From contig JAQIJD010000005.1 of the NCBI GenBank assembly GCA_036946415.1, forward strand, positions 186,001-250,000: 64,000 nt of DNA, in the 5' to 3' direction. Positions 36,366 through 47,095 of the stretch are shown piece by piece. The first letter of the stretch is position 1; each line of letters begins with the position of its first letter. This stretch comes from Sphingomonas_Q fennica_A. GTDB taxonomy: Bacteria > Pseudomonadota > Alphaproteobacteria > Sphingomonadales > Sphingomonadaceae. Below the pieces are notes generated by a model that did not search any database, was not told the origin of the DNA, and saw nothing but the letters and a program-made list of their open reading frames with translations. Both the position numbers and the translations under genes were made by a program.

Positions 36366-36931
36366 GCCGCGAGCCGCAGCGCCACGTCGTTCATGAACCG
36401 CACGTCCTCGCCCGCCGCCAGCAGCGGCGCTTCGGCAGCGAGCGCGCCCAGCATGTCGGCCAGCGGGTCCATCTCCGCCTTGGCAAAATTGCCGAGGACG
36501 TGGCCGGTCACGCGATCCTTGTGGCCGGGGTGGCCGATGCCGAGGCGGACGCGGCGATAGGATTGGCCGACATGCGCATCCATCGATCGCAGGCCGTTGT
36601 GGCCGGCGGCACCCCCGCCGGTCTTCACCTTGACCTTGAAGGGGGCGAGATCCAGCTCGTCATGGAAGGCGGTGATCGCCGACACGTCGAGCTTGTAGAA
36701 ATTGAGCGCGTCGCGCACGGACAGGCCGCTGTCGTTCATGAAGGTGGCGGGCTTCAGCAGCAGCACCTTGGCGGTACCGATGCGGCCGGCGGCGAGGAGG
36801 CCGCGGAAGGCCTTGCGCCACGGATCGAAGCGGTGCGTCTCGGCGATCGTGTCGACCGCCATGAAGCCGACGTTGTGGCGGTGGAGCGCATAGGCGCCGC
36901 CCGGATTGCCGAGGCCGACCCAGAGCTGCAT
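36362..36931 (-). CDS. pth: Peptidyl-tRNA hydrolase
   Basis: A 189-residue cytoplasmic enzyme that frees tRNA from peptidyl-tRNA dropped by ribosomes. The start LWVGLGNPGGAYALHRHNVGF contains the catalytic His19 and Asn20 region. FHDELDLAPFKVKVKTGGGAAGHNGLRSM and RVRLGIGHPGHKDRVTGHVLGNF complete the Pth signature, including the central catalytic Asp. It follows rplY, a common order in proteobacteria, with a strong hairpin between the two genes. Confidence 0.97.
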   Translation of the reverse strand: MQLWVGLGNPGGAYALHRHNVGFMAVDTIAETHRFDPWRKAFRGLLAAGRIGTAKVLLLKPATFMNDSGLSVRDALNFYKLDVSAITAFHDELDLAPFKVKVKTGGGAAGHNGLRSMDAHVGQSYRRVRLGIGHPGHKDRVTGHVLGNFAKAEMDPLADMLGALAAEAPLLAAGEDVRFMNDVALRLAA

Positions 36932-36952
36932 CGCGATCCTTCGGTTCGGACA

Positions 36953-36983
36953 GGGCCCCGCCGCAGCCTGTGCGGCGGGGCCC
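36953..36983. promoter_or_regulatory. 13-bp GC hairpin between rplY and pth
   Basis: GGGCCCCGCCGCA (36953-36965), a five-base loop, and TGCGGCGGGGCCC (36971-36983) form a perfect 13-bp stem in the 58-base gap between rplY and pth. There is no T-run on the transcribed side. It may be a processing or partial-termination site that sets different levels of the two products, or stabilise the rplY mRNA end. Confidence 0.5.
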
Positions 36984-36989
36984 GATCGA

Positions 36990-37601
36990 TCACGCCTCGG
37001 CGGGCGTTTCGGCGTCGCCTTCCGACGACTTCAGCGCCGACGGGGCGACGATCGTGGCGATCGTGAAATCGCGATCGGTGATCGCCGATTCCGCGCCCTG
37101 CGGCAGCGTGATGTTGGAGATGTGGATCGAGGCGCCGACATCCAGCCCCTCGAGCGAGATGGTGATGTCGTCCGGGATCTCGGCCGCATCGCACACCAGC
37201 TCCAGCTCGTGGCGGACGATGTTGAGCACCGCGCCGCGCTTGATGCCGGGCGACAGTTCCTCGTTCGTGAACACCACGGGCACGTTGACGTGCACCTTGC
37301 TGTGTTCGCCGATGCGCAGGAAATCGACGTGGAGCGGACGATCGCTGACGGGGTGGAACTGGACGTCCTTGGGCAGGGTGCGGATCGCGCCGCCGACGCC
37401 CTCGATCATCACGACCGAGTTCATGAAGTGGCCGGTCAGCAGCATCTTCATCAGCGCCTTCTCCTCGACGTGGATCGAGAGGGCTTCCTGCTTGTTGCCG
37501 TAGATCACGGCGGGGACGCGGCCTTCGCGACGCATGGCGCGGGAGGCTCCCTTGCCTGCCCGCTCGCGCGTCTCGGCCGACAGGGTGAGCGTGTCGCTCA
37601 T
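36990..37601 (-). CDS. rplY: 50S ribosomal protein L25/general stress protein Ctc
   Basis: A 203-residue long-form L25 (Ctc/TL5 type) that binds 5S rRNA. The N-terminal L25 domain begins TLTLSAETRERAGKGASRAMRREGRVPAVIYG. The C-terminal beta domain (VHVNVPVVFTNEELSPGIKRGAVLNIV, LEGLDVGASIHISNITLP) and a short acidic tail (SEGDAETPAEA) follow. ATG at 37601 gives the usual MSDTL-type start; the frame is open further upstream but shows no homology there. pth follows. Confidence 0.96.
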   Translation of the reverse strand: MSDTLTLSAETRERAGKGASRAMRREGRVPAVIYGNKQEALSIHVEEKALMKMLLTGHFMNSVVMIEGVGGAIRTLPKDVQFHPVSDRPLHVDFLRIGEHSKVHVNVPVVFTNEELSPGIKRGAVLNIVRHELELVCDAAEIPDDITISLEGLDVGASIHISNITLPQGAESAITDRDFTIATIVAPSALKSSEGDAETPAEA

Positions 37602-37707
37602 AACATGTCTCCAGTTCGCTTGGTTGAAACGACCCGCCGGCCTCCAGGGATGACCCGACGGGGAGGCGCGCGCATAGCGGAGTGCGCGCCGGCGGGCAAG
37701 GTGCGGC

Positions 37708-38575
37708 TTACTGGACCCGCTGCACCGTGATCCCGCGCTTGCCAAGGAACGCCTGCACGCTGTCCGCCCCGCCGAGGTGGCCGGCGCCCACCGCGAGGAA
37801 GGCGGTGCCGGGGCGCTTGAGCCGCTCCGCCACCCAGCCGGCGAAGCGAACGTTGCGCTCCGTCAGCAGCACGCGGCGGACGTGCGGCAGATCCTTCAGC
37901 CCGTCGTTCATCAGCCGGGCCAGATGCGCCGCGTCGCCGCGCGCCCAGGCGGCCATCATCGGCTTGATCTCGCCCTCCGCATCGGCCAGTTCGTCGAGCG
38001 TATCGGCCAGCATGGCGCGCTGGTCCGCCTCCGGCAGGCCGTCGAGGATGCGGAGCTGCTGCTCGAACCCCTCGAGGCCGATCACCGGCTTGCCCTGCGC
38101 GGCGGCGCGGGCGGTGAGCGCCGGCTCGACGCCCGAACCGGGGGCGATGCCCATCCCGTCCAGCGCCACGAAGGTGAGCAGGCTGGCGGCATACCAGGGT
38201 TCGTAGGCGTCGAGCATCTCCGGCGGGCGGTGCGCGGCGGTGAGCGCGCCGCGCAGCCGGGCGGTGAGGGCGGGGCCGACGATCGCCGGCAGCGTCCGCC
38301 CGGCGGGATCGACCGACAGGCGCCGGACGATCGCCGCCGCCTCCGCCGGCGGCGGGGCGATCGTCTCGATCGCGACCTCGTCCGAGGCATCGAAGGCGGC
38401 CGCCACGCGCCCCTCCAGCCAGCGCTGGTTCGCGGGCAGGACGTGGACGGTGCCGAACAGCCAGATCGTCGTATCCCGGCCCGCCACCTTCCACAGCGCG
38501 GGCCGCGCGGGGCGGGGCGGGGGCGGCGGCCGCCAGCAGCAGCGGCAGGAGGAGGGCGAGCGTGCGGCGGATCAT
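37708..38575 (-). CDS. TraB/GumN family exported protein, apparent N-terminal frameshift
   Basis: The main frame (37708-38487) encodes a TraB/GumN domain: RDTTIWLFGTVHVLP, the conserved GxxH-type start, EVAIET, GLEGFEQQLRILDGLP, and the final LAVGAGHLGGADSVQAFL with GxxH. Its signal peptide, however, is in a neighbouring frame starting with ATG at 38575 (MIRRTLALLLPLLLAAAAP). The two frames meet in a run of short G blocks around 38500-38530, and a one-base change there would join them through ARPALWKV. Without it the protein could only start at an internal GTG (38487) and lack export. Family function is unclear; some members are proposed proteases. Confidence 0.78.
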
Positions 38576-38652
38576 GGCGCCCGCCTATCGCGGCGGCGGG
38601 CGGGGCGATAGCCCGTCTTGCCCCGGTCCGCGCCCGCCGCTAGTCCGCCGCG

Positions 38653-39543
38653 ATGACCGCCAGCCCCGCCCCGCCCAGCTTCCAGCGGCTGATCCTGACG
38701 CTCCACGATTATTGGGCGCAGCAGGGCTGCGCGATCCTCCAGCCTTACGACATGGAGATGGGAGCGGGCACCTTCCACCCCGCCACCACGCTGCGCGCGC
38801 TGGGGCCGGAGCCGTGGAACGCCGCCTTCGTCCAGCCCTGCCGCCGCCCGACCGACGGCCGCTATGGCGAGAACCCCAACCGGCTGGGGCATTATTACCA
38901 ATATCAGGTGATCCTGAAGCCCAGCCCGCCGGATTTGCAGACGCTCTATCTCGGCAGCCTCGCCGCGATCGGCATCGACCCGCTCGTCCACGACATCCGC
39001 TTCGTCGAGGACGATTGGGAAAGCCCGACGCTGGGCGCCTGGGGCCTCGGCTGGGAGGTGTGGTGCGACGGGATGGAGGTGACGCAATTCACCTATTTCC
39101 AGCAGATGGGCGGGTTCGATTGCAAGCCGGTGGCAGGCGAGCTGACCTACGGGCTGGAGCGGCTGGCGATGTATGTCCAGAACAAGGACAGCGTCTACGA
39201 TCTCGTCTTCAACGATCCCGCGCCGGGGCGTCCGGTCGTCACCTACGGCGACGTGTTTCTCGAGAACGAGCGCCAGATGAGCGCCTACAATTTCGAGGCG
39301 GCCGATACCGACATGCTGTTCAAGGGCTTCGCCGCCGCCGCCGAGGAGGCGCGGGCGATGATCGAGCGGAAGCTGCCGATCGCGGCCTATGAACAGGCGA
39401 TCAAGGCCAGCCACCTTTTCAACACGTTGCAGGCGCGGGGCGTGATCTCCGTGGCGGAGCGGCAGGCCTATATCGGCCGGGTCCGCGATCTGGCCAAGGG
39501 CGCCTGCGCCGCCTGGATGGCGCACAACGGCTGGGAGGCCTGA
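38653..39543 (+). CDS. glyQ: Glycyl-tRNA synthetase alpha subunit
   Basis: A 296-residue catalytic alpha subunit of the bacterial alpha2-beta2 glycyl-tRNA synthetase, which charges tRNA-Gly. The class II core is clear: QRLILTLHDYWAQQGCAILQPYDMEMGAGTFHPATTLRALGPEPW, YGENPNRLGHYYQYQVILKPSP and VTQFTYFQQMGGFDCKPVAGELTYGLERLAMYVQ. The ATG at 38653 gives the standard start. glyS starts 2 bases after its stop. It is divergent from the TraB/GumN gene. Confidence 0.98.
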   Translation: MTASPAPPSFQRLILTLHDYWAQQGCAILQPYDMEMGAGTFHPATTLRALGPEPWNAAFVQPCRRPTDGRYGENPNRLGHYYQYQVILKPSPPDLQTLYLGSLAAIGIDPLVHDIRFVEDDWESPTLGAWGLGWEVWCDGMEVTQFTYFQQMGGFDCKPVAGELTYGLERLAMYVQNKDSVYDLVFNDPAPGRPVVTYGDVFLENERQMSAYNFEAADTDMLFKGFAAAAEEARAMIERKLPIAAYEQAIKASHLFNTLQARGVISVAERQAYIGRVRDLAKGACAAWMAHNGWEA

Positions 39544-39545
39544 CG

Positions 39546-41864
39546 ATGGCGGACTTCCTGCTCGAACTCCTCTCCGAGGAAATCCCGGCGCGCATGCAGG
39601 AGAAGGCGCGGGCCGACCTCGCCCGCCTGTTCGTGGACGAGATCGGCCGCGCCGGCCTCGCGGCGGAGGCGATCGAGACGTTCGTGACGCCGCGCCGCCT
39701 CGCGCTGATCGCGCGTGGCCTGCCCGATGCGACCGCGGTCTTGTCCGAAGAAGTGAAGGGCCCGCGCGCCGGGGCGCCGCCGCAGGCGCTCGAAGGGTTC
39801 CTGCGCAAGACCGGGTTGAGCGCCGATCAGCTGGTCGATCGCGGCGGCGTGCTGTTCGCGCTGATCGAGAAGCCGGGCCGCGCCACGCCGGAGGTGCTGG
39901 CGGAGGCGGTGGCGGCGGTGGTGCGCGGCTTTCCGTGGCCGAAGTCGATGCGCTGGGGGGAGGCATCGCTCTCCACCGCCTCGCTGCGCTGGGTGCGCCC
40001 GCTTAAGAATATCGTCGCGCTGTTCGGCGATGCGGTGGTGCCGATCGAGATCGCCGGGGTCGAGAGCGGGGCGGAGACGGTGGGGCACCGCTTCCACCAT
40101 CCGGGCATCATCACCATCGGTTCGGCGGCGGATTACGAGGCCAAGCTGCGCATGGCGCATGTCATCCTGCGGTCCGAGGAACGGCAGGCGATCATCCGTG
40201 ACGGGGCCGCCGCCGCCGCCGCCGCCGAGGGCCTGAAGATCGCCCCCGACGAGGGGCTGGTGGCGGAAAATGCGGGCCTCACCGAATGGCCGGTGCCGCT
40301 GCTAGGGCGGTTCGACCCCGCCTTCCTGACGGTGCCGCGCGAGGTGATCCAGCTCACCATGCGCACCAACCAGAAATATTTTGCCTGCCTCGATGAGGGC
40401 GGCGCGCTGGCGCCAGCGTTCGTCTGCACCGCCAATATCGCGGCGGCGGACGGGGGCGCTGCGATCGTGGCGGGCAACCGCAAGGTGCTGGCGGCGCGCC
40501 TGTCGGACGCGCGCTTCTTCTGGGAGCAGGATCTGAAGGTGCCGCTGGCCGAGCCGGCGCGGAAGCTCGACCGGATCGTGTTCCACGAGAAGCTGGGCAC
40601 CGTGGCGGACAAGGTCGACCGCGTCGCCAAACTCGCCCGCTGGCTGGTGGAACAAGGCATCGTAACCGAAAAGCCCCTCCCCTTCAGGGGAGGGGTTGGG
40701 GTGGGGCCTGTCGCCGATTCCAAGCCTCTCGAGGAGGATAGACCCCACCCCCCAACCCCCTCCCCTGAAGGGGCGGGGGAGCCGAGCCTCGCCGACCTCG
40801 CCGAACAGGCCGCGCGCCTCTGCAAGGCCGATCTCGTCACCGGCATGGTCGGCGAGTTCCCCGAGTTGCAAGGCATCATGGGCGGCCACTACGCCCGCGC
40901 CGAGGGCCTGCCAGACGCCGTCGCCGACGCCATCCGCGACCACTACAAGCCGGTCGGACAGGGCGATGACGTGCCGACCGCGCCGGTAACGGTGGCGGTG
41001 TCGCTGGCGGACAAGCTGGATACGCTATTAGCATTTTGGATCATCGGCGAAAAGCCGACCGGCTCTCGTGATCCGTTCGCGCTGCGCAGGGCGGCTCTAG
41101 GCACGCTTTCCATCGTTATACGGAACAATCTCCGTTTCAACGTAGGGCACGTCCCGATCTTCGGGCTGAACGCCTACTCTGCAAGGCAAGTCGTTGAAGA
41201 CTATTACGAATATGTCGCTAAAGCTGTGGAGAATGGTCGACTGAACCCCGCTGCGGTTAAATCTATCGATCTATCAGATACAGATGAGAACGTAATTGAG
41301 GTTGTTCGATCGCTTTGGGCTATGGGGTCAGGCCCCGCCGATCCAGTTCGCGAATTTCTCGCCGACCGCCTCAAAGTCCAGCAACGCGAAGCCGGTGTCC
41401 GCCACGACCTGATCGACGCGGTGTTCGCGCTCGGCGGCGAGGACGATCTCGTCCGTCTCCTCGCCCGGGTCCATGCGTTGCAGGCGTTCGTCGGCACGGC
41501 CGACGGCGCCAATCTCCTCGCAGGCTACAAGCGCGCCGCCAACATCCTCCGCATCGAGGAGAAGAAGGACGGCGCGGCCTTCGCGGCTACCGAGGCGCTC
41601 GGTTACGATCCGCTGCCTGAGGAAGCGGCGTTGCTCGCCGCGCTCGACGCGGCCGAGCCTGCCGCCGAGGCGGCGGTGGCGGCGGAGGATTTCGAGGGGG
41701 CGATGCGCGCGCTCGCTGCGCTGCGGGCGCCGGTCGATGCCTTTTTCGAGGGCGTGACGGTGAACGATGCCGATCCCGCCCGCCGTGCCGCACGGCTCGG
41801 CCTGCTCGCGCGCATCCGCCGCGCCGTCCACCGCGTCGCCGATTTCTCACGCATCGAGGGCTGA
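39546..41864 (+). CDS. glyS: Glycyl-tRNA synthetase beta subunit with an in-frame repeat insert
   Basis: The 772-residue beta subunit, which binds tRNA, is longer than usual. The family sequence is intact at both ends (FLLELLSEEIPARMQEKARADL, then FLADRLKVQQREAGVRHDLIDAVFAL and the anticodon-binding C-terminus). Between WLVEQGI and ADLAEQAARL, about residues 374-413, a family B palindromic repeat is translated without stop (EKPLPFRGGVGVGPV to PHPPTPSPEGAGE), adding roughly 38 residues. A second oddity is a stretch of low G+C from about 41015 to 41345, with TTA and ATA codons otherwise rare here. The enzyme is essential, so the inserted form must work. Confidence 0.96.
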   Translation: MADFLLELLSEEIPARMQEKARADLARLFVDEIGRAGLAAEAIETFVTPRRLALIARGLPDATAVLSEEVKGPRAGAPPQALEGFLRKTGLSADQLVDRGGVLFALIEKPGRATPEVLAEAVAAVVRGFPWPKSMRWGEASLSTASLRWVRPLKNIVALFGDAVVPIEIAGVESGAETVGHRFHHPGIITIGSAADYEAKLRMAHVILRSEERQAIIRDGAAAAAAAEGLKIAPDEGLVAENAGLTEWPVPLLGRFDPAFLTVPREVIQLTMRTNQKYFACLDEGGALAPAFVCTANIAAADGGAAIVAGNRKVLAARLSDARFFWEQDLKVPLAEPARKLDRIVFHEKLGTVADKVDRVAKLARWLVEQGIVTEKPLPFRGGVGVGPVADSKPLEEDRPHPPTPSPEGAGEPSLADLAEQAARLCKADLVTGMVGEFPELQGIMGGHYARAEGLPDAVADAIRDHYKPVGQGDDVPTAPVTVAVSLADKLDTLLAFWIIGEKPTGSRDPFALRRAALGTLSIVIRNNLRFNVGHVPIFGLNAYSARQVVEDYYEYVAKAVENGRLNPAAVKSIDLSDTDENVIEVVRSLWAMGSGPADPVREFLADRLKVQQREAGVRHDLIDAVFALGGEDDLVRLLARVHALQAFVGTADGANLLAGYKRAANILRIEEKKDGAAFAATEALGYDPLPEEAALLAALDAAEPAAEAAVAAEDFEGAMRALAALRAPVDAFFEGVTVNDADPARRAARLGLLARIRRAVHRVADFSRIEG
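40674..40779. repeat. Palindromic repeat, family B, copy 3, inside glyS
   Basis: The left arm CCCCTCCCCTTCAGGGGAGGGG with TTGGGGTGGGGCC and the right arm from ACCCCACCCCCCAACCCC to CCCCTGAAGGGGCGGGGG pair almost fully. It has the same design as copies at 28972 and 31141, but lies within a coding sequence and keeps the glyS frame open. Confidence 0.9.
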
Positions 41865-41938
41865 CCGTCGCGCCGCTTGAGTAAATCCGTGCTGCGGTGC
41901 AATAGACCCGGCAACGAAGCGTAACGAAGGACAGGGCC

Positions 41939-44635
<2,697 letters not shown>

Positions 44636-44707
44636 TCGGCGCCGTCCGCCGCATCCGGCGGCGGGCGTAGCTTGTCAGATGCGGATGGCCGGGGCAGTCG
44701 GGCGGCG

Positions 44708-45685
44708 ATGAGTAGGCTTGGATTTCTGGCGGATCGCACCGCCGTGCTGTTCCTGGGCGTCGCGGCGGGGGCGGCGATCGGCTATGCCTTTGCCGACAGC
44801 GCCCGGCCCGAGCGCGAGGTGGTGGTGCTGGACGAGCCGGCCGCTACCGTGGCCGATCGCGGCCCCGCGCCCCCGCCGCCTGTGATCGGCGCGCCCGCCG
44901 CCACACCCCCCGCCGCTCCGCCGGACGAGGCGCCGCCGCCGCCCACCGCCGCCGCAGCGCCGGTCGTCGCCGCCCCCGCCGAGACCCCGCCGCCCGCCGA
45001 CCGGCCGGTGGTGGCGCGCGAGGAGGGCGTCGTGCGCGTCGGCGTGTTCGGCGACAGTTTCGGGGATGGCGTGTGGTCCGCGCTCTACCGGCTGCTGCCG
45101 GCGAAGGACGGGTTCCGCGTCCTCAAGTTCAGCCAGCAATCGACCGGCTTCACCCGCTATCGCCGGCTTAACCTGCAAGAGCATGACGCCGGCCAGATCG
45201 CCGCCCAGCCGGTGGAGATTGCGGTCATCTCCTTCGGCGCCAATGATGCGCAGGGCGTCTATGACGGGGGGCGTGCCTATTCCCTCATGTCGAAAGGCTG
45301 GCAGGAGGTGATCGGCCGGCGGATCGACGCCTATGTGACGATGCTGCGCGACCATGGCGCCACCGTCTATTGGGTCGGTCTCCCCAAGATGCGCGACGCC
45401 GCCTTCGATGCCGATATCGAGGGGATGGACGCCTTCTACGCCGCGCGGATGCGCGCGCTGGGCGTGCCCTTCATCGACGTGCGGCCGCTGACGGTGGACG
45501 GGGAGGGCCAATATGCGCCTTATATGAGCGAGGAGGGCAGCGGCGCACGCAAGCTGTTCCGCGCCAACGATGGCATCCACATGTCGATGAACGGCTATCT
45601 GCGCATCACCAAGGGCCTCGCGCAGCGCATCCGCGCCGCGACCGAGGCGGCGCGCCATGGCGGTGCGGCGGAGGGGCAGCCATGA
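44708..45685 (+). CDS. DUF459-type SGNH/GDSL hydrolase, membrane-anchored
   Basis: A 325-residue protein with one N-terminal membrane anchor (TAVLFLGVAAGAAIGYAF), a proline/alanine-rich linker of about 70 residues (residues 40-100) and a C-terminal SGNH hydrolase domain in the periplasm. The SGNH blocks are VGVFGDSFGDGVW (Ser), ISFGANDAQ (Asn) and NDGIHMSMNGY (Asp-x-x-His). DUF459 proteins usually accompany MBOAT acyltransferases. Its stop overlaps the next start as ATGA. I infer a role in O-acetyl transfer to or removal from a surface polysaccharide or peptidoglycan. Confidence 0.86.
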   Translation: MSRLGFLADRTAVLFLGVAAGAAIGYAFADSARPEREVVVLDEPAATVADRGPAPPPPVIGAPAATPPAAPPDEAPPPPTAAAAPVVAAPAETPPPADRPVVAREEGVVRVGVFGDSFGDGVWSALYRLLPAKDGFRVLKFSQQSTGFTRYRRLNLQEHDAGQIAAQPVEIAVISFGANDAQGVYDGGRAYSLMSKGWQEVIGRRIDAYVTMLRDHGATVYWVGLPKMRDAAFDADIEGMDAFYAARMRALGVPFIDVRPLTVDGEGQYAPYMSEEGSGARKLFRANDGIHMSMNGYLRITKGLAQRIRAATEAARHGGAAEGQP

Positions 45686-47082
45686 TCGGCGTCGTCGCCG
45701 CGCTCGCGCTGGGAACGGGCTGCATGGGCTCGCTGTGCAACCCGCGCGCGCTGGAGCCGCTGTTCGCCAAGCTCCAGCGGCAGGCGGACCCCGCCCAGCG
45801 GCGTGGGCGGCCGGTCCATATCCTCCAGATCGGCGACAGCCATACCGCCGGCGACCAGATCACCGGCGCCTGGCGCGAGACGTTGCAGGGCCGCTACGGA
45901 TCGGGCGGGCGGGGGGTGCTGCCGCCCGGCCGGCCCTATGACGGCTTCACGACGCGCGGCGTCACCGCGACGATGACGGGGGCGTGGCAGATCGCCGCCA
46001 CCTTCGGCCGCGGCTGGCAGGGCATCCACCCGCCGCTCGGCCTGTCCGCCTACAGCCTGACCTCGCAGACCGCAGGCGACGCGATCGGCCTTGTCGCCGA
46101 TTCGAACGAGCGGTTCGATCGCGTCGTCGTCTGCGGCATCGCCGGGCCGGGGGCGGGGGCTGTGTTCGTCAACGTGGGGGCGCTGTCCGAACGGATCGAT
46201 TACGGCTCGGCCACGCGCCGGCCCGAATGCAGGACCATCCGCACGCCGGGCCCGGCCGAGCAGGTCGACATATTGGTCGAGGCGGGGCCGGTGACGCTGA
46301 CCTCGGTCGGCACGTTCCGCGATGCGGGGGGCGTCGCCGTCTCCAACCTCGGCGTCGTGGGATCCCAGCTCGTCCATTTCTCGCGCACCGACGATCAGCT
46401 GATCGCTGAGGAATTGCGCGAATATCAGCCTGACATGATCGTCCTCGCCTTCGGCACCAACGAAGGGTTTTCGGGCAATTTCAGTCCGTTCGAATATGAG
46501 ATCACGTTGCGAACGCAGATCGGCCGGCTGCGGCGGCTGGCGGGCAACGTGCCCGTCCTGATCGTCGGCGCGCCCGACGCCGCCAGCCGCCGCGCCGAGA
46601 TGCGCCGCAACACCCCCGGCGGCGAGGCGCAGGACTGCCCCGGCACGCTGCCGGTGGGGGCGCCTGCCTCGGCGCCTGCGCCGTCACCGGCACCGCAAGG
46701 TCCGCTGGCCGCGATCATGGCCGCGCTGCGGGGGGAAGAGACGCCGGCCGCGGCACCGGCCGCCGCCCCGTCGGCCAATTATCCGCCGGGTGCGGTCGTC
46801 CAGCCGCTGCCGCCGCCCGATCGGCCCCAGCCCGTCGCGGGTCTGTTCCCGCCGCCGGCGCTGAAGGCGGTGCGCGACGTGCAGCGGCGCGTGGCGCAGT
46901 CGCTGGGCGTCGCCTTCTGGGACTGGGATCAGCGGATGGGCGGGCGCTGCACGTCGGTCGCCTGGGTGCGCGCAAATCCGGCGCTGATGCGCAGCGACTA
47001 CGTGCATTTCACCTCCGCCGGCGGCCGCGACATCGCCGGGCGGTTGCAGGCCGATCTCGACCGCGCGATGCAGGCGCGCTGA
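45682..47082 (+). CDS. SGNH/GDSL-family protein, second copy in the O-acetylation cluster
   Basis: A 466-residue exported SGNH-family protein with a hydrophobic N-terminus (IGVVAALALGTGC, possibly a lipobox). Blocks visible are ILQIGDSHTAGD (Ser), LAFGTNEGFSGN (Asn) and SDYVHFTSAGG (Asp-x-x-His). A non-catalytic beta-rich domain lies between blocks I and III, and a proline/alanine-rich insert of about 90 residues sits before block V. The GDSHTAGD form resembles the PatB/AlgJ-like acetyltransferase partners of MBOAT proteins. The start overlaps the previous gene. The MBOAT gene follows after 13 bases. Confidence 0.85.
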   Translation: MIGVVAALALGTGCMGSLCNPRALEPLFAKLQRQADPAQRRGRPVHILQIGDSHTAGDQITGAWRETLQGRYGSGGRGVLPPGRPYDGFTTRGVTATMTGAWQIAATFGRGWQGIHPPLGLSAYSLTSQTAGDAIGLVADSNERFDRVVVCGIAGPGAGAVFVNVGALSERIDYGSATRRPECRTIRTPGPAEQVDILVEAGPVTLTSVGTFRDAGGVAVSNLGVVGSQLVHFSRTDDQLIAEELREYQPDMIVLAFGTNEGFSGNFSPFEYEITLRTQIGRLRRLAGNVPVLIVGAPDAASRRAEMRRNTPGGEAQDCPGTLPVGAPASAPAPSPAPQGPLAAIMAALRGEETPAAAPAAAPSANYPPGAVVQPLPPPDRPQPVAGLFPPPALKAVRDVQRRVAQSLGVAFWDWDQRMGGRCTSVAWVRANPALMRSDYVHFTSAGGRDIAGRLQADLDRAMQAR

Positions 47083-47095
47083 GCCGCCGCCCCCG

